From the NCBI RefSeq assembly GCF_001712795.1, contig NZ_KV757638.1:1-63812 (forward strand): DNA of 63,812 nt, in the 5' to 3' direction. Made by a program: the position numbers and the translations under genes. Below, piece by piece: positions 1-8,729 of this stretch. The DNA is from Nostoc sp. KVJ20 (lineage in GTDB: Bacteria > Cyanobacteriota > Cyanobacteriia > Cyanobacteriales > Nostocaceae). Numbering within the stretch: position 1 is the first letter of the stretch; each line of letters begins with the position of its first letter. The notes beneath the pieces were generated by a model, which saw only the letters and a list, made by a program, of their open reading frames with translations, was not told the DNA's origin and did not search any database.

Positions 1-487
1 AAAAAAGTAAAATATTCTCACCTTAAAACTCTATCTCTTTATGGGTAGAGTATTCTGAATTCTGAATTCTGTATTCTGACTCCTGTTTTATATTTTTTAT
101 GTTTTTAAAAAAAATCTTTTAAGTGTTCAGCAGTTCATTGAATCCCTGTAGCAATTAGCTCATACTTTTCTAAAGTTAGCTAAGTTACAATTAAGCGGAT
201 AAAAATTAAACTAAGCGTCACATACAAAATAAAACACAAGTTAATTTACGGATTAGAAAACAAGTAATAAAAAAATTATTGTCTGTATTATTTTTATCTT
301 TTTAGGCTTGAATGCTTTTTAAATAATTCCGATAAATTTAAAAAAAATAGCGCTAATTATAAAAAGTTGAGTTAATCTTGGAAACTAGCAATTGTTAAGA
401 ACATACGTTGCTACTGGGTGGCAACATTGGAGATTCGCTCTGGTCTCTATGTAATCAAACCAGCAAGTAAAATGATTAACATAGAAT
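1..487. other. Intergenic leader region with short GAATTCTG repeats
   Basis: No gene is seen. Positions about 55-82 hold tandem copies of a GAATTCTGA/TATTCTGAC-type unit, the same family that recurs at about 14,900, 16,650 and 26,850. The rest is AT-rich and probably carries the promoter of the glycosyltransferase that starts at 488; no promoter box is convincing by eye. Confidence 0.5.
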
Positions 488-2107
488 ATGCAAGAAGGAA
501 GCTTTATTTGGAGTCATCTGGAAAAACAGCATCGCACGGTTGGCAAATGGATTGATTGGGTATGGCTAATAGTGTTGCTGTTGGCAGCAGTATTACTATT
601 TAGCATCAATCTGGGAGGATTGCCACTGCGAGATTGGGATGAAGGGACTGTGGCACAGGTTGCTCGTGAAATTTGGCACGCACCAGCAGGTTCAATGCGT
701 TGGCTTTACCCAACACTAGGAGGCGAACCGTATCATAACAAGCCGCCTTTGATGCATTTGCTAATTGCTTGGGCTTATTCTCTCTTAGGTGAAAATGAAT
801 TAACAACGCGTCTACCTGGAGCAATTTTAACCGCGACATCTGTACCTTTTCTGTATTGCATTGCTCGAGAGATATTTCGCCAGCGTTGGGCAGCGATTTA
901 TAGCGCTTTGATTTACCTAACAATGCTACCCGTGGTGCGTCATGGGCGGTTAGCAATGTTGGATGGGGTAATGGTAAGTTTTTTGATGGTGATGATGTTG
1001 TGCGTGTTGCGATCGCGCCGAGATTTACGTTATTGCCTTGGTGTTGGCATTAGTTTTGGCTTGATTTGCCTAACTCAAGGACTTCTAGGCGCATTTCTCG
1101 GCGCGATCGCTCTTGTATTTCTGTTTTGGGATACGCCACGACTACTCACCTGTTACTATCTTTGGATCGCAATCTTAATTGGCATTCTGCCTGTAGTTGG
1201 TTGGTATAGTGCCCAACTATTCCACTATGGTTACACTTTCGCTCAAGTTGGCCTTGCAAACCCATCAGTAGGCCGAATTGCTTCAGGTGTAGAGGAAAAT
1301 TCTGAACCACCTTGGTACTATGTGATTGAACTTCTCAAGTACACATGGCCGTGGTTATTATTCTTACCACAAACTGTCCGCTTAACCTGGGAAAATCGCA
1401 ACCTTAGCTGGGCAAAACTAGTAATGGCCTGGAGTGGTGTTTACCTGCTGCTAATTTCTTTCATGATTACCAAAGTTCCCTGGTATCTATTCCCGATTTA
1501 TCCTAGTTTAGCTTTAGCTTTTGGTATCCAATTATCAGATACAGAAAATTCGCCTTTAATCTCATCCTATCCCCGTGCTTGGGTTGCTGGTTTGGCAATA
1601 CTTGCTGTGGCTGCTTCTGCTGGTAGCATTTATTTCAGTTGGGGTACAACACCCAAAGCAGACTTACAACTGATTTTTGCAGCAGTAGCTTTAACTATGA
1701 CCTTAGCCGCTATTTTAGCAGAGCGGGGCGACGGGCAATTTCTGAAGATTTTGTTTTGGGGAAGTTATATTTCGCTGCTGCTGTTAATGAAATCTAACTA
1801 CTGGGTTTGGGAATTATCTGAAGCTTATCCAGTTAAACCAGTCGCCGCTATGATTGTGCGGGCAAATCCAGCTACGAAGAAGATTTACACATCTTTTCCC
1901 CACCATCGTCCCTCGTTGGATTATTATAGCGATCGCACCATCATTCCTGCTTCTGTCGGTGAACTCCAATATTATTGGCACTACAACAGCCAACCCTACT
2001 TTCTACTTCATACATCTGCTTTCACCAATCTTCAATTAGAGTCGATGAAGCTAATTGATCAAGCTGAAGGTTGGAAGTTAGTTACTAAAGATACTAATCG
2101 ATTGTAA
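488..2107 (+). CDS. GT-C membrane glycosyltransferase (ArnT/PMT type)
   Basis: Integral membrane glycosyltransferase, expected to transfer a sugar from a polyprenyl-phosphate donor to an acceptor on the outer face of the plasma membrane. The 539-aa protein opens with a cytosolic tail, a first membrane helix at about residues 24-42, and then the acidic loop RDWDEG (48-53), the hallmark position of the catalytic Asp/Glu in the ArnT/dolichyl-P-mannose transferase family. About ten further hydrophobic helices follow, and a C-terminal soluble part (about 450-539) resembles the periplasmic tail of ArnT-like enzymes. Length fits the family. Donor and acceptor cannot be told from sequence. It stands alone; the next gene is convergent and a hairpin lies between them. 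A second member of the same fold lies at 49315-50826. Confidence 0.85.
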   Translation: MQEGSFIWSHLEKQHRTVGKWIDWVWLIVLLLAAVLLFSINLGGLPLRDWDEGTVAQVAREIWHAPAGSMRWLYPTLGGEPYHNKPPLMHLLIAWAYSLLGENELTTRLPGAILTATSVPFLYCIAREIFRQRWAAIYSALIYLTMLPVVRHGRLAMLDGVMVSFLMVMMLCVLRSRRDLRYCLGVGISFGLICLTQGLLGAFLGAIALVFLFWDTPRLLTCYYLWIAILIGILPVVGWYSAQLFHYGYTFAQVGLANPSVGRIASGVEENSEPPWYYVIELLKYTWPWLLFLPQTVRLTWENRNLSWAKLVMAWSGVYLLLISFMITKVPWYLFPIYPSLALAFGIQLSDTENSPLISSYPRAWVAGLAILAVAASAGSIYFSWGTTPKADLQLIFAAVALTMTLAAILAERGDGQFLKILFWGSYISLLLLMKSNYWVWELSEAYPVKPVAAMIVRANPATKKIYTSFPHHRPSLDYYSDRTIIPASVGELQYYWHYNSQPYFLLHTSAFTNLQLESMKLIDQAEGWKLVTKDTNRL

Positions 2108-2114
2108 ATGTTGG

Positions 2115-2198
2115 ATATGGGGCATTGGGCATTGGGTATGGGGCATGGGGCATTGGGCATTGGGTATGGGGCATGGGGCATGGGGCATTGGGCATTGG
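2115..2198. repeat. Heptamer short tandem repeat (GGGCATT/GGGTATG)
   Basis: A run of seven-base units of the form TGGGCAT, TGGGTAT and GGGGCAT, typical of the short tandemly repeated repetitive (STRR) sequences of filamentous cyanobacteria. It begins a few bases after the stop of the glycosyltransferase gene. The minus-strand open frame through it only translates the repeat and is not a gene. Confidence 0.85.
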
Positions 2199-2264
2199 TT
2201 ATTCATTCTTATTTCCTTGTCTCCCTTGTCTCTCTTGTCTAGATAGGCATAAATAATGAATGTA

Positions 2265-2300
2265 AAACCGTGTCCTATTTGGGGCAATAAGACACGGTTT
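2265..2300. terminator. Hairpin between convergent genes, likely bidirectional terminator
   Basis: The arms AAACCGTGTC (2265-2274) and GACACGGTTT (2291-2300) are perfect 10-bp complements around a 16-base loop, with A-rich and T-rich edges. It lies between the convergent glycosyltransferase (ends 2107) and zinc-ribbon gene (ends 2370), so it could end transcription from both sides. Confidence 0.6.
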
Positions 2301-2369
2301 CACATAAGTATTTAGTTTATAATATTACAAAAATCAAAGTAAGATTTGATTTATACCAAATTAATCCAT

Positions 2370-2756
2370 TTACTGAGATTTGTTTCCTGGTTCATTAACT
2401 TTCTCTGTTGTGGGAGATATTTGGCGATCGTAGCTTGTCTTTTCTTGGGTCAAGGCGATCGCACTAAAGAAAATAGCACTTCCTACAGCCAAGGCTACCA
2501 TCGGACGCTTGAGCAAGACAAAATCTCTGATAATCCTCGCTAAAGGTCGGCTTTGCTTTCGTAGCGCCGAAGACATCATCAAGTGTCTCCAAGTAAACGG
2601 ATCGCGGACATAATGACCACTCTGGCAAACTACTAGCCTCTCCTGGCAATAGGGACAGCAAAACAAGCCCATGCGCGTTTTGACTGGTTTGGGCGTAGCA
2701 TTTCTTTGGCAAATTGGGCAAGTAACATAATGATTATCAAAGGTGTGTATATTCAT
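2370..2756 (-). CDS. Zinc-ribbon, single-helix membrane protein of unknown function
   Basis: A 128-aa protein with two cysteine pairs near the N-terminus (C13-x2-C16 and C33/C34 with C37, plus C44 and H48), the pattern of a zinc ribbon. One membrane helix follows at about residues 86-103, and a short polar tail ends the protein. The ribbon would face the cytosol if the positive-inside rule holds (basic stretch 66-84). A GAGG sequence just before the ATG could serve as ribosome site. I do not recognise a named family; a membrane-tethered metal- or nucleic-acid-binding role is possible, but nothing nearby supports a specific one. Confidence 0.65.
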   Translation of the reverse strand: MNIHTFDNHYVTCPICQRNATPKPVKTRMGLFCCPYCQERLVVCQSGHYVRDPFTWRHLMMSSALRKQSRPLARIIRDFVLLKRPMVALAVGSAIFFSAIALTQEKTSYDRQISPTTEKVNEPGNKSQ

Positions 2757-3234
2757 TTACCTCGTCCGCCTAGTCCATTTACTCGCTCTATAACAATAGC
2801 TATATTCAATTGGAATCAATGTATGGTCTGAAATCAGGCATAAACTATACATACATTGTATTACTACCAAGGATGGCTCAATGGTCGCAACACGAGTATA
2901 GCTAGATTTAGGCAAGGATGACTCCTAGTTGATGTTTACGGGTGCGTCCACCCAGCCAACAAAAACTCTCTTGTCTCTATTAAAGAATAGTGTTGGCGCT
3001 CGTTTGCACCCCACTAATCGCAGCTACGCCCAAGCTAGGCATCGTTGACCCTTAAATAATAATTGTCTCCCATTTAACCATTCTCCCCACAAAAATTTCG
3101 CACAATGAAATTTTTTGCTAAAGCTTTGTAAATCAAGCAAATAAAGTCTACTTGTCTGGTTGCTAAAGAATGGCTCACAATGAGAAGTAACAGATAAAAA
3201 TTTAAATTTTTTCTTACATTTACCCCGCCTCTCA
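2757..3234. other. Intergenic region, no recognisable feature
   Basis: Separates the divergent zinc-ribbon and ClC genes and must carry both promoters. A minus-strand open frame (3024-3254) overlaps the ClC start and has no family signature, so it is not called. Nothing else is firm. Confidence 0.5.
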
Positions 3235-5139
3235 ATGACTCTCTTGCCTCCCACTCAACTGAGGAAGGTAACGGAACAACCTGCCTTTCCTACACCTTCC
3301 GCGCGTTTAGCTCACCTAATTAATCGTTTTCAACCATCACCAGAAACCGTAGTGCTATTTTTAGCCATGCTTATTGGCGGTGGTACTGGTATGGGTGTAG
3401 TCACCTTTCACTATTTAATCCAGTTGATTCACCAGCTGATGCTGGAAAATTTAATGGGTCAAATTGGCGTCTGGGGTGCTTGGACTCTAGCCTGCGTTCC
3501 CACCCTTGGCGGGTTAATTGTTGGCTTGATGCGCTGGCGCACTCAAGACTTTGGCCCTGGACTTTCATCTCTCATCGCCGCTTCTCAAGGAAAAGAGATT
3601 AAGCGACCACTAAGACCAGTTACAAAGATGCTGGCCGCATCTGTTTCTTTGGGGAGTGGTGCTTCTTTGGGGCCAGAGGGGCCGAGTGTCGAAATTGGCG
3701 CAAATTTTGGGATGTTGTTCTCTGTGATTCTCAATGTATCTCAAGAACGACAGCGGTTGCTGTTGGGTGCTGGGGCGGCGGCTGGACTTGCTGCGGGATT
3801 TAATGCTCCCATTGCTGGAGTATTTTTTGCCCTGGAGGTGGTGATGGGAGCTACATCTTTCGCTACTTCTGCGGTGAGTGTGGTGCTGCTAGCGGCGGTG
3901 GTAGCAGCATTAATTGCCCAAATTGGTTTGGGGGCACAACCTGCTTTTGATTTACCTGTTTACCAAGTCCGCAGTCCTTTGGAATTACCCCTTTACCTGG
4001 GATTGGGTTTAGGGGCCAGCCTAGTTTCTCTGGCTTATACTCAATCAATTCGGGGAGCAAAAGCTTGCTTTGCTGGGAATGTTCCAGGTTTTGCCTTCTT
4101 GGGACGAATTCCTCAGCCGATTCATCCAATCATTGGCGGTGTGATAATTGGCGCTGTTGCTTTGCGCTTTCCGCAAATTCTGGGTGTCGGTTATGAAACT
4201 GTAGAAGCAATGCTTCAGGATGTTGAGTTTCCACTCTACCTATTAGTTGTGCTGTTGGTAGTAAAGCTACTGATGACTGCAATTAGTACGGGTAGTGGTT
4301 TTATCGGTGGGTTGTTTGCACCAGCAATGTTTTTAGGTGCTTCTTTTGGTTCAGCTTACGCCAAAATTTTGGCTGTAGCATTCCCGACAATTTGCGATCA
4401 AATGGCAGCTCCCCCAGCTTACGCAATGGTGGGAATGGCAGCAGTACTAGCTGCTAGTGTCAGAGCGCCGTTAACAGCTATTTTAATGCTGTTTGAATTA
4501 ACCCGCGACTATCGTATTGTTTTACCATTGATGGCAGCTGTGGGTTTGAGTGTTTGGCTAGTGGAAAGGATTAAACCAACTTTTAACTCTAACTCTAATC
4601 TCCAACAAATTGGTCTTTCGGCATTGAAAGATGAACAAGCAGAAATTGTGCAGCAAATTTTGGTAGAAGATGCTATGTATCCCTGTCCAAAAAAGTTACC
4701 TGCAACTCTTGGAGTGTTAGATGCAGCTGTAGAAATGACCCGCGATCGCGTCCGCAGTGCTTTAGTAATAGATGAAGCAGAGCAATTAGTTGGTATACTT
4801 TCTCTGGAAGATATTAATCGTGCCCTTAATTTTTGGCAAACATACCCAAATTCTCTAACTGAAATTCCAGATAATTTATCCAGTCAAACTCTCATAGACA
4901 TTTGTACTACTGAAATTCTCTATGCATGGCAGGATGAACTATTATCTGAAGCTTTAGACAGGATGAGTCTTCGGGGTTTGCATCAATTACCAGTAGTAGC
5001 ACGAGAAAAACCCGATCGCATTTTGGGTTTACTAGAAAGAGAGCAAATTGCATTAACCTGCAATTTAGCAGTAACGCGCAAGGCACTTCGCCACTATTTA
5101 CCAGTTTTACCCACTACAGATATAGTCATTGGTCATTAG
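3235..5139 (+). CDS. ClC-family chloride channel/transporter with C-terminal CBS pair
   Basis: Voltage-gated chloride channel family protein in the plasma or thylakoid membrane. The 634-aa protein has the ClC core at about residues 35-440. The selectivity motif GPEGPSVEIG (146-155) contains the gating glutamate E148, which in characterised members favours H+/Cl- exchange over a pure channel. The later motif GGLFAPAMFLG corresponds to the conserved GxFxP segment of the anion path. Two CBS domains follow at about 478-535 and 560-612; such pairs usually bind adenine nucleotides and tune gating. The start at 3235 is the first ATG and leaves a normal 35-residue cytosolic N-terminus. It is a single-gene unit, followed by a short repeat and a convergent cyAbrB gene. 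Confidence 0.92.
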   Translation: MTLLPPTQLRKVTEQPAFPTPSARLAHLINRFQPSPETVVLFLAMLIGGGTGMGVVTFHYLIQLIHQLMLENLMGQIGVWGAWTLACVPTLGGLIVGLMRWRTQDFGPGLSSLIAASQGKEIKRPLRPVTKMLAASVSLGSGASLGPEGPSVEIGANFGMLFSVILNVSQERQRLLLGAGAAAGLAAGFNAPIAGVFFALEVVMGATSFATSAVSVVLLAAVVAALIAQIGLGAQPAFDLPVYQVRSPLELPLYLGLGLGASLVSLAYTQSIRGAKACFAGNVPGFAFLGRIPQPIHPIIGGVIIGAVALRFPQILGVGYETVEAMLQDVEFPLYLLVVLLVVKLLMTAISTGSGFIGGLFAPAMFLGASFGSAYAKILAVAFPTICDQMAAPPAYAMVGMAAVLAASVRAPLTAILMLFELTRDYRIVLPLMAAVGLSVWLVERIKPTFNSNSNLQQIGLSALKDEQAEIVQQILVEDAMYPCPKKLPATLGVLDAAVEMTRDRVRSALVIDEAEQLVGILSLEDINRALNFWQTYPNSLTEIPDNLSSQTLIDICTTEILYAWQDELLSEALDRMSLRGLHQLPVVAREKPDRILGLLEREQIALTCNLAVTRKALRHYLPVLPTTDIVIGH

Positions 5140-5196
5140 TCATTAGTCATTGGTCATTAGTTTTCACAAAGGACAAATGACAATTGACTAATGACT
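5128..5196. repeat. TCATTAG/TCATTGG repeat with CAAATGAC arm, copy 1
   Basis: Tandem TCATTGG/TCATTAG units are followed by TTTTCACAAAGGACAAATGAC and the inverse ACTAATGAC, so the ends can pair. The same composite occurs at 5939-6003 and 6449-6512. This copy starts inside the last codons of the ClC gene. Confidence 0.8.
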
Positions 5197-5201
5197 ATTT
5201 A

Positions 5202-5615
5202 TTAAGCTGTGGCTTCTATGGCTTCATCTTCTTCCCGATCTTCTGGATCTACCTGTCTCAGACGAATGTGCTTTTTGCCTAAAGTGATCAGAAACTCATC
5301 TCCTGGTTTCAGATTCATCTGTTTTGTATAAGCTGAACCTATAAGTAAGTTACCATTCGATTGCACACTAATTCTATAGCTAGCACTACGTCCACCACGC
5401 CCATTAGCACTGGGTGTACTGTCCAACTGAATGCCTTCGGCATCAATTAGGGCATTTAAGAACTTCATCATATTGACGCGCTCTATACCATTTTTGGTAA
5501 CGGTATAGTAGCCGCATTTTTTGGCTTTATCTTCCTTGCTCTCGTTCTCTAGCTCTTTGACTTTTCTGAGCAGTTCTTCACCGAGTAGGGGTTCAATTTT
5601 TTTCTGTTTAGGCAT
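5202..5615 (-). CDS. cyAbrB-family transcriptional regulator
   Basis: Cyanobacterial AbrB-like DNA-binding regulator of 137 aa. The N-terminal part contains the family-specific stretch around CGYYTVTKNGIERVNMMKFLNAL, and the swapped-hairpin AbrB domain sits at the C-terminus (motif LKPGDEFLITLGKKHIRL). This order is the reverse of Bacillus AbrB and typical for cyAbrB proteins (CalA/CalB, Sll0359/Sll0822), which control carbon-nitrogen balance, hydrogenase and other genes. I cannot assign it to one of the two clades by eye. The ATG at 5615 is preferred over an in-frame TTG one codon upstream. It is flanked by two copies of the same repeat and lies divergent from an Rrf2 gene. Confidence 0.9.
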   Translation of the reverse strand: MPKQKKIEPLLGEELLRKVKELENESKEDKAKKCGYYTVTKNGIERVNMMKFLNALIDAEGIQLDSTPSANGRGGRSASYRISVQSNGNLLIGSAYTKQMNLKPGDEFLITLGKKHIRLRQVDPEDREEDEAIEATA

Positions 5616-6008
5616 CAACTTAGGTCGAAAATGAATGTTTGAAGTGTTTGAATCGATTTTATTTTAGCTGACGTTGAGCTAATAGGAACATAATCCTTTA
5701 GTTTTTATCTCAACCTAGCCAAGTATATTACACTCAGATGCACAATTGTTATGCCATTACCAATATTGCCAAGACAATCTAATTTATAGAATGCTGGCAA
5801 TGCTGATAACTATATATAGTTTGTGAATTACTGCTAGACTATACAAGTTTGAAGTTTTCTAAACTAACGCTCAAAAGGTTGTCTAGTTGTTGAGGATGAT
5901 AACTGAGTCACAGAATGATAAGCAAAACTGATCCTTAGTTATTGGTCATTGGTCATTGGTTATTTACAAATGACAAATGATAAAGGACAAACAACAAAGC
6001 TTGCCAAA
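5616..6008. other. Divergent promoter region between cyAbrB and Rrf2 genes
   Basis: Holds no gene. The left half is AT-rich and should contain the cyAbrB promoter. The right end (from about 5939) is occupied by a repeat copy that reaches to within a few bases of the Rrf2 start, so that repeat forms the Rrf2 leader. Confidence 0.5.
5939..6003. repeat. TCATTGG repeat with CAAATGAC arm, copy 2
   Basis: Units of ATTGGTC and ATTGGTT, then ACAAATGACAAATGATAAAGG. It is related to the copies at 5128 and 6449 and makes up the 5' leader of the Rrf2 gene. The in-frame ATG codons it supplies (5949, 5970) extend the open frame but are unlikely to be the true start. Confidence 0.75.
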
Positions 6009-6449
6009 ATGAAACTAACTACCAGAGGACACTATAGTGTAAAGGCGTTGCTAGATTTGAGTTTACAGCCAAAATATGGCCCTGTATCTGTGAGAGCGAT
6101 CGCAAAACGCCAAGATATCCCAGCTCCTTACCTTGAAAAACTACTAATAGAAATGCGTCGTGCTGGGTTAGTGAAATCAATTCGTGGTAGCATCGGCGGG
6201 TATCAATTGGCAAGAGAGCCTATACAAATATCTATAGGGCAAATTTTAGAAGCAGTTGGCGAGACTAGCCATTTACCCCATCACACCCCAGCACCAACAC
6301 AAGCGGAAGATTGGGTAACATTTAGCCTCTGGCAGAGACTCAACCAAAAGCTCAAAGAAGCTTTGTACAGTATTACCCTCGCAGACCTTTATTACGATGC
6401 TCGTAGCTGGCAAGCTTCCCTTGGAGAAGAAGCTAGTTTTGTGGTTTAG
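6009..6449 (+). CDS. Rrf2-family transcriptional regulator
   Basis: Winged-helix regulator of the Rrf2 family, 146 aa from the ATG at 6009, where the family's usual MKLTTRGHYSV opening begins. The DNA-binding part spans about residues 1-80 with the motif SVRAIAKRQDIPAPYLEKLL followed by the wing RGSIGGYQLAR. The three cysteines that hold the iron-sulfur cluster in IscR and NsrR are absent, so it is probably not an Fe-S sensor of that kind. Upstream in-frame ATGs lie inside a repeat and are not used here. It is followed after a repeat by cobD in the same direction; co-transcription is possible. Target genes are unknown. Confidence 0.88.
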   Translation: MKLTTRGHYSVKALLDLSLQPKYGPVSVRAIAKRQDIPAPYLEKLLIEMRRAGLVKSIRGSIGGYQLAREPIQISIGQILEAVGETSHLPHHTPAPTQAEDWVTFSLWQRLNQKLKEALYSITLADLYYDARSWQASLGEEASFVV

Positions 6450-6512
6450 TCATTGGTCATTGGGTGTTGAGCATTGGTTTTCACAAAGAACAAATGACAA
6501 AGAACAAATGAC
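6449..6512. repeat. TCATTGG repeat with CAAATGAC arm, copy 3
   Basis: Third copy of the composite repeat: TCATTGGTCATTGGG units, then TTTTCACAAAGAACAAATGAC and a second ACAAAGAACAAATGAC. The ATG of cobD (6508) is the ATG of the last ACAAATGAC unit, so the repeat supplies the start codon. Confidence 0.8.
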
Positions 6513-7479
6513 ATCCGCTGTTGTTTTAATTATTGCTGCACTTTTAGATTATTTAATTGGTGATCCTTGGGATTGGCCTCATCCAGTGCAAGTTATGGGG
6601 TGGGTAATTTCTCGCCTGACCAAATTTTTTCTCCAATTGTGTCAAAATTCTCTAACACAACGCCTAGCTGGAATTGTACTAGGTATTATCCTAATAATTG
6701 GTAGCGGTCTTGTTGGCTTTTTGATTATTCAAAGTGCCAAATGGGTTCATCCATTGTTGGGAATTGCAATAAATAGCATTCTTTTAGCTAGTTGTTTTGC
6801 TGGTAGAAGTTTACGAGCAGCAGCGGAGGCTGTTTTACAACCTTTAACAGCAGGAGATTTGGAGAAGGCTCGGAAGATTTTAAGTAATTATGTTGGTCGA
6901 GATACCCAAAACCTCTCACAAGCAGAAATTTTACGAGCCGTTTTAGAAACCGTTGCTGAAAATACCACCGATGGGGTAATGGCTCCGCTTTTTTATGCAA
7001 TTATTGGTGTCTTTATACCAGTTGTAGGGCCAACGCCCTTGGTTTTAGCATATAAAGCTAGCAGTACCCTTGATTCAATGGTCGGCTACCGAGAAGCACC
7101 CTATACTTATTTTGGATGGTTCTGTGCGCGATTAGAAGATTATTTGACTTGGCTACCTTGTCGGTTAACAGTCATGACTCTGGCGTTGTTATCGGGTAAA
7201 CCAATGCATGTTTGGCGAATTTGTCGTCGGGATGCAATTAACGATCCTAGTCCCAATTCTGGCTGGAGTGAGTGCGCCTATGCGGCTTTTTTGGGAGTGC
7301 AGATGGGCGGTACAAATTGGTATCGTGGGGTAGCTAAGTACAAACCACTGCTAGGAGATGCTATTTATCCCATAACTGCAACTTCTATTCAGAATGCTTT
7401 GCAGCTGACTCGATATTGTTTTTTGCTATGGTTAGGGATAGCGATCGCTATATTCTTAATATTTCCAAACAGGGAGTAG
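6508..7479 (+). CDS. cobD: Adenosylcobinamide-phosphate synthase CobD/CbiB
   Basis: Membrane enzyme that attaches the aminopropanol (phosphate) arm to adenosylcobyric acid in cobalamin synthesis. The 323-aa protein starts with a membrane helix and the family motif LDYLIGDPWDWPHPVQVMG (about residues 10-28). Further hallmarks are the segment ending in GRDTQNLS, the motif AENTTDGVMAPLFYA, and NDPSPNSGWSE near residue 250. Several hydrophobic helices complete the fold, and length fits CobD/CbiB. The start at 6508 is chosen because an upstream in-frame ATG (6397) would overlap the Rrf2 gene and add a non-conserved tail; the chosen ATG lies within a repeat unit. A CobN/ChlH-type chelatase is encoded at 45369-49103. 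No cobalamin riboswitch was seen upstream. Confidence 0.92.
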   Translation: MTSAVVLIIAALLDYLIGDPWDWPHPVQVMGWVISRLTKFFLQLCQNSLTQRLAGIVLGIILIIGSGLVGFLIIQSAKWVHPLLGIAINSILLASCFAGRSLRAAAEAVLQPLTAGDLEKARKILSNYVGRDTQNLSQAEILRAVLETVAENTTDGVMAPLFYAIIGVFIPVVGPTPLVLAYKASSTLDSMVGYREAPYTYFGWFCARLEDYLTWLPCRLTVMTLALLSGKPMHVWRICRRDAINDPSPNSGWSECAYAAFLGVQMGGTNWYRGVAKYKPLLGDAIYPITATSIQNALQLTRYCFLLWLGIAIAIFLIFPNRE

Positions 7480-7548
7480 GGAGTAGGGAATAGGTGATTA
7501 AAATTTTCATATTCTCCACTCCCCACTCCCCACTCTCCACTCCCCAAA
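7472..7548. repeat. Inverted heptamer repeats between cobD and pyrR
   Basis: GGGAGTAGGGAGTAGGG at the end of cobD faces CCACTCCCCACTCCCCACT about 45 bases later. The two arms are complementary and could form a strong hairpin in the transcript, possibly separating cobD from pyrR expression. Confidence 0.7.
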
Positions 7549-7590
7549 TCTCTAATATGATTCATCACTCATGGGTATCATTCTATAGCT

Positions 7591-8127
7591 ATGTCTGCCA
7601 AAGTAGTTGAAATTCTCTCATCAGAAGAAATCCGTCGTACCTTGACTCGTCTGGCCTCTCAAATTGTGGAAAGGACACGTGATTTGTCTCAACTGGTACT
7701 TCTTGGTATTTATACCAGGGGTGCGTTATTAGCCGAATTGTTGGCGCGTCAAATAGAGACACTGGAAGGTGTTGCTGTGTCAGTCGGCGCTTTAGACATT
7801 ACATTTTATCGAGATGACCTCGACAAAATTGGATTGCGGACTCCAACGAAAAGCGAAATTCCTTTTGACCTTACGGGAAAAACGGTTGTACTAGTGGATG
7901 ATGTGATTTTCAAAGGACGGACAATTCGTGCTGCTTTGAACGCAGTCAACGATTACGGTAGACCAGAAGTGATTCGTTTAGCTGTATTGGTAGACAGGGG
8001 ACATCGAGAATTACCAATTCACCCAGATTTTATTGGCAAAAAGTTGCCTACCGCTAAAGAAGAAATTGTCAAAGTTTACTTACAAAATTGCGATGGACGA
8101 GATGCAGTTGAATTGATTAGTCATTAG
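7591..8127 (+). CDS. pyrR: PyrR bifunctional regulator / uracil phosphoribosyltransferase
   Basis: 178-aa type I phosphoribosyltransferase of the PyrR family. In Bacillus PyrR binds pyr mRNA and attenuates the pyrimidine operon; it also makes UMP from uracil and PRPP. The PRPP loop VVLVDDVIFKGRTIRAA (about residues 95-111) is the characteristic PyrR version of the motif, and the flanking DITFYRDDL and AVLVDRGHRELPI segments agree. Length is normal. No pyr biosynthetic gene or recognisable PyrR-binding attenuator is seen next to it, so in this organism the enzymatic role may matter more than attenuation (inference). Confidence 0.93.
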   Translation: MSAKVVEILSSEEIRRTLTRLASQIVERTRDLSQLVLLGIYTRGALLAELLARQIETLEGVAVSVGALDITFYRDDLDKIGLRTPTKSEIPFDLTGKTVVLVDDVIFKGRTIRAALNAVNDYGRPEVIRLAVLVDRGHRELPIHPDFIGKKLPTAKEEIVKVYLQNCDGRDAVELISH

Positions 8128-8232
8128 TCATTTGTCATTGGGGATTGGGCATTGGGGATTGGGCATTGGGGATTGGGCATTGGGCATTGGGTATTACAAA
8201 ACTCTGAGCTAGTCCCCAGTCCCCAGTTCCCC
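8120..8232. repeat. STRR array with inverted arm (GGGGATT/GGGCATT)
   Basis: Heptamers TTGGGCA and TTGGGGA run from the pyrR stop to about 8190; the facing arm AGTCCCCAGTCCCCAGTTCCCC lies at about 8211-8232. It sits between convergent genes and may act as a transcriptional barrier. Confidence 0.75.
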
Positions 8233-8237
8233 AAACC

Positions 8238-8621
8238 TCATCGCAAAATTGGACTGCCATGATGATGAATTAAATACCACTTACCACCAAGAAACTGAAA
8301 TATATTTGTAGCTGTTGATTGTGCTTCAAGTCTTCTACCGCCTACGACTTGGAACACATTTTCTCTCAGCACAACATAAGCGATATTATCAGTTATCTCT
8401 GTAGCAATTATATCTGTGTTTATTTCTATATAAGCGGTATTTTTAAATATCTGCTCCCAAGAGATGCGAATCTCTTTCCAACCTCGCAGTATGTTACTTC
8501 CAGGATGAATACAAAAACTACCAGTTCCTTGTGACCATACTGCACTCATTATCTCAATATCTTTTCTTTCAAAAGCTCGATAAAAAGCTGCATTAGCCGC
8601 TAAGACTTCATCCTTCGTCAT
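8238..8621 (-). CDS. NTF2-like / SnoaL-type protein (DUF4440-like)
   Basis: 127-aa cone-shaped alpha+beta-barrel protein of the NTF2-like superfamily. The opening AANAAFYRAFERKDIEIMSAVW, the HPGSNILRGWKEI segment and the closing W-x-L-x-HHHGSP are typical of the SnoaL_3/DUF4440 type group found in many cyanobacteria. Members are usually small dimeric proteins with a ligand pocket or weak isomerase activity; no reaction can be assigned here. No signal peptide. It is a single gene between repeats. The call of the fold is firm, the function open. Confidence 0.8.
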   Translation of the reverse strand: MTKDEVLAANAAFYRAFERKDIEIMSAVWSQGTGSFCIHPGSNILRGWKEIRISWEQIFKNTAYIEINTDIIATEITDNIAYVVLRENVFQVVGGRRLEAQSTATNIFQFLGGKWYLIHHHGSPILR

Positions 8622-8729
8622 GGGGGATTAAATATTAAAAGTGAAGAGTTAAGAGTTAGGAGTTACTAAAATTATAACTCTCAAGTTTGACAAATAAATT
8701 AGTAATTCCCAATGCCCAATGCCCAATCT

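Noticed and set aside
2078..2287. Minus-strand open frame rich in Pro, Met and Cys
   Set aside because: It is a direct translation of the heptamer repeat array and has no start context or family pattern.
3024..3254. Minus-strand 76-codon frame upstream of the ClC gene
   Set aside because: It overlaps the ClC start and shows no domain or ribosome site.
6397..6507. Longer start for cobD
   Set aside because: It would overlap the Rrf2 gene by about 50 bases and add sequence translated from a repeat; CobD proteins begin near the first membrane helix.
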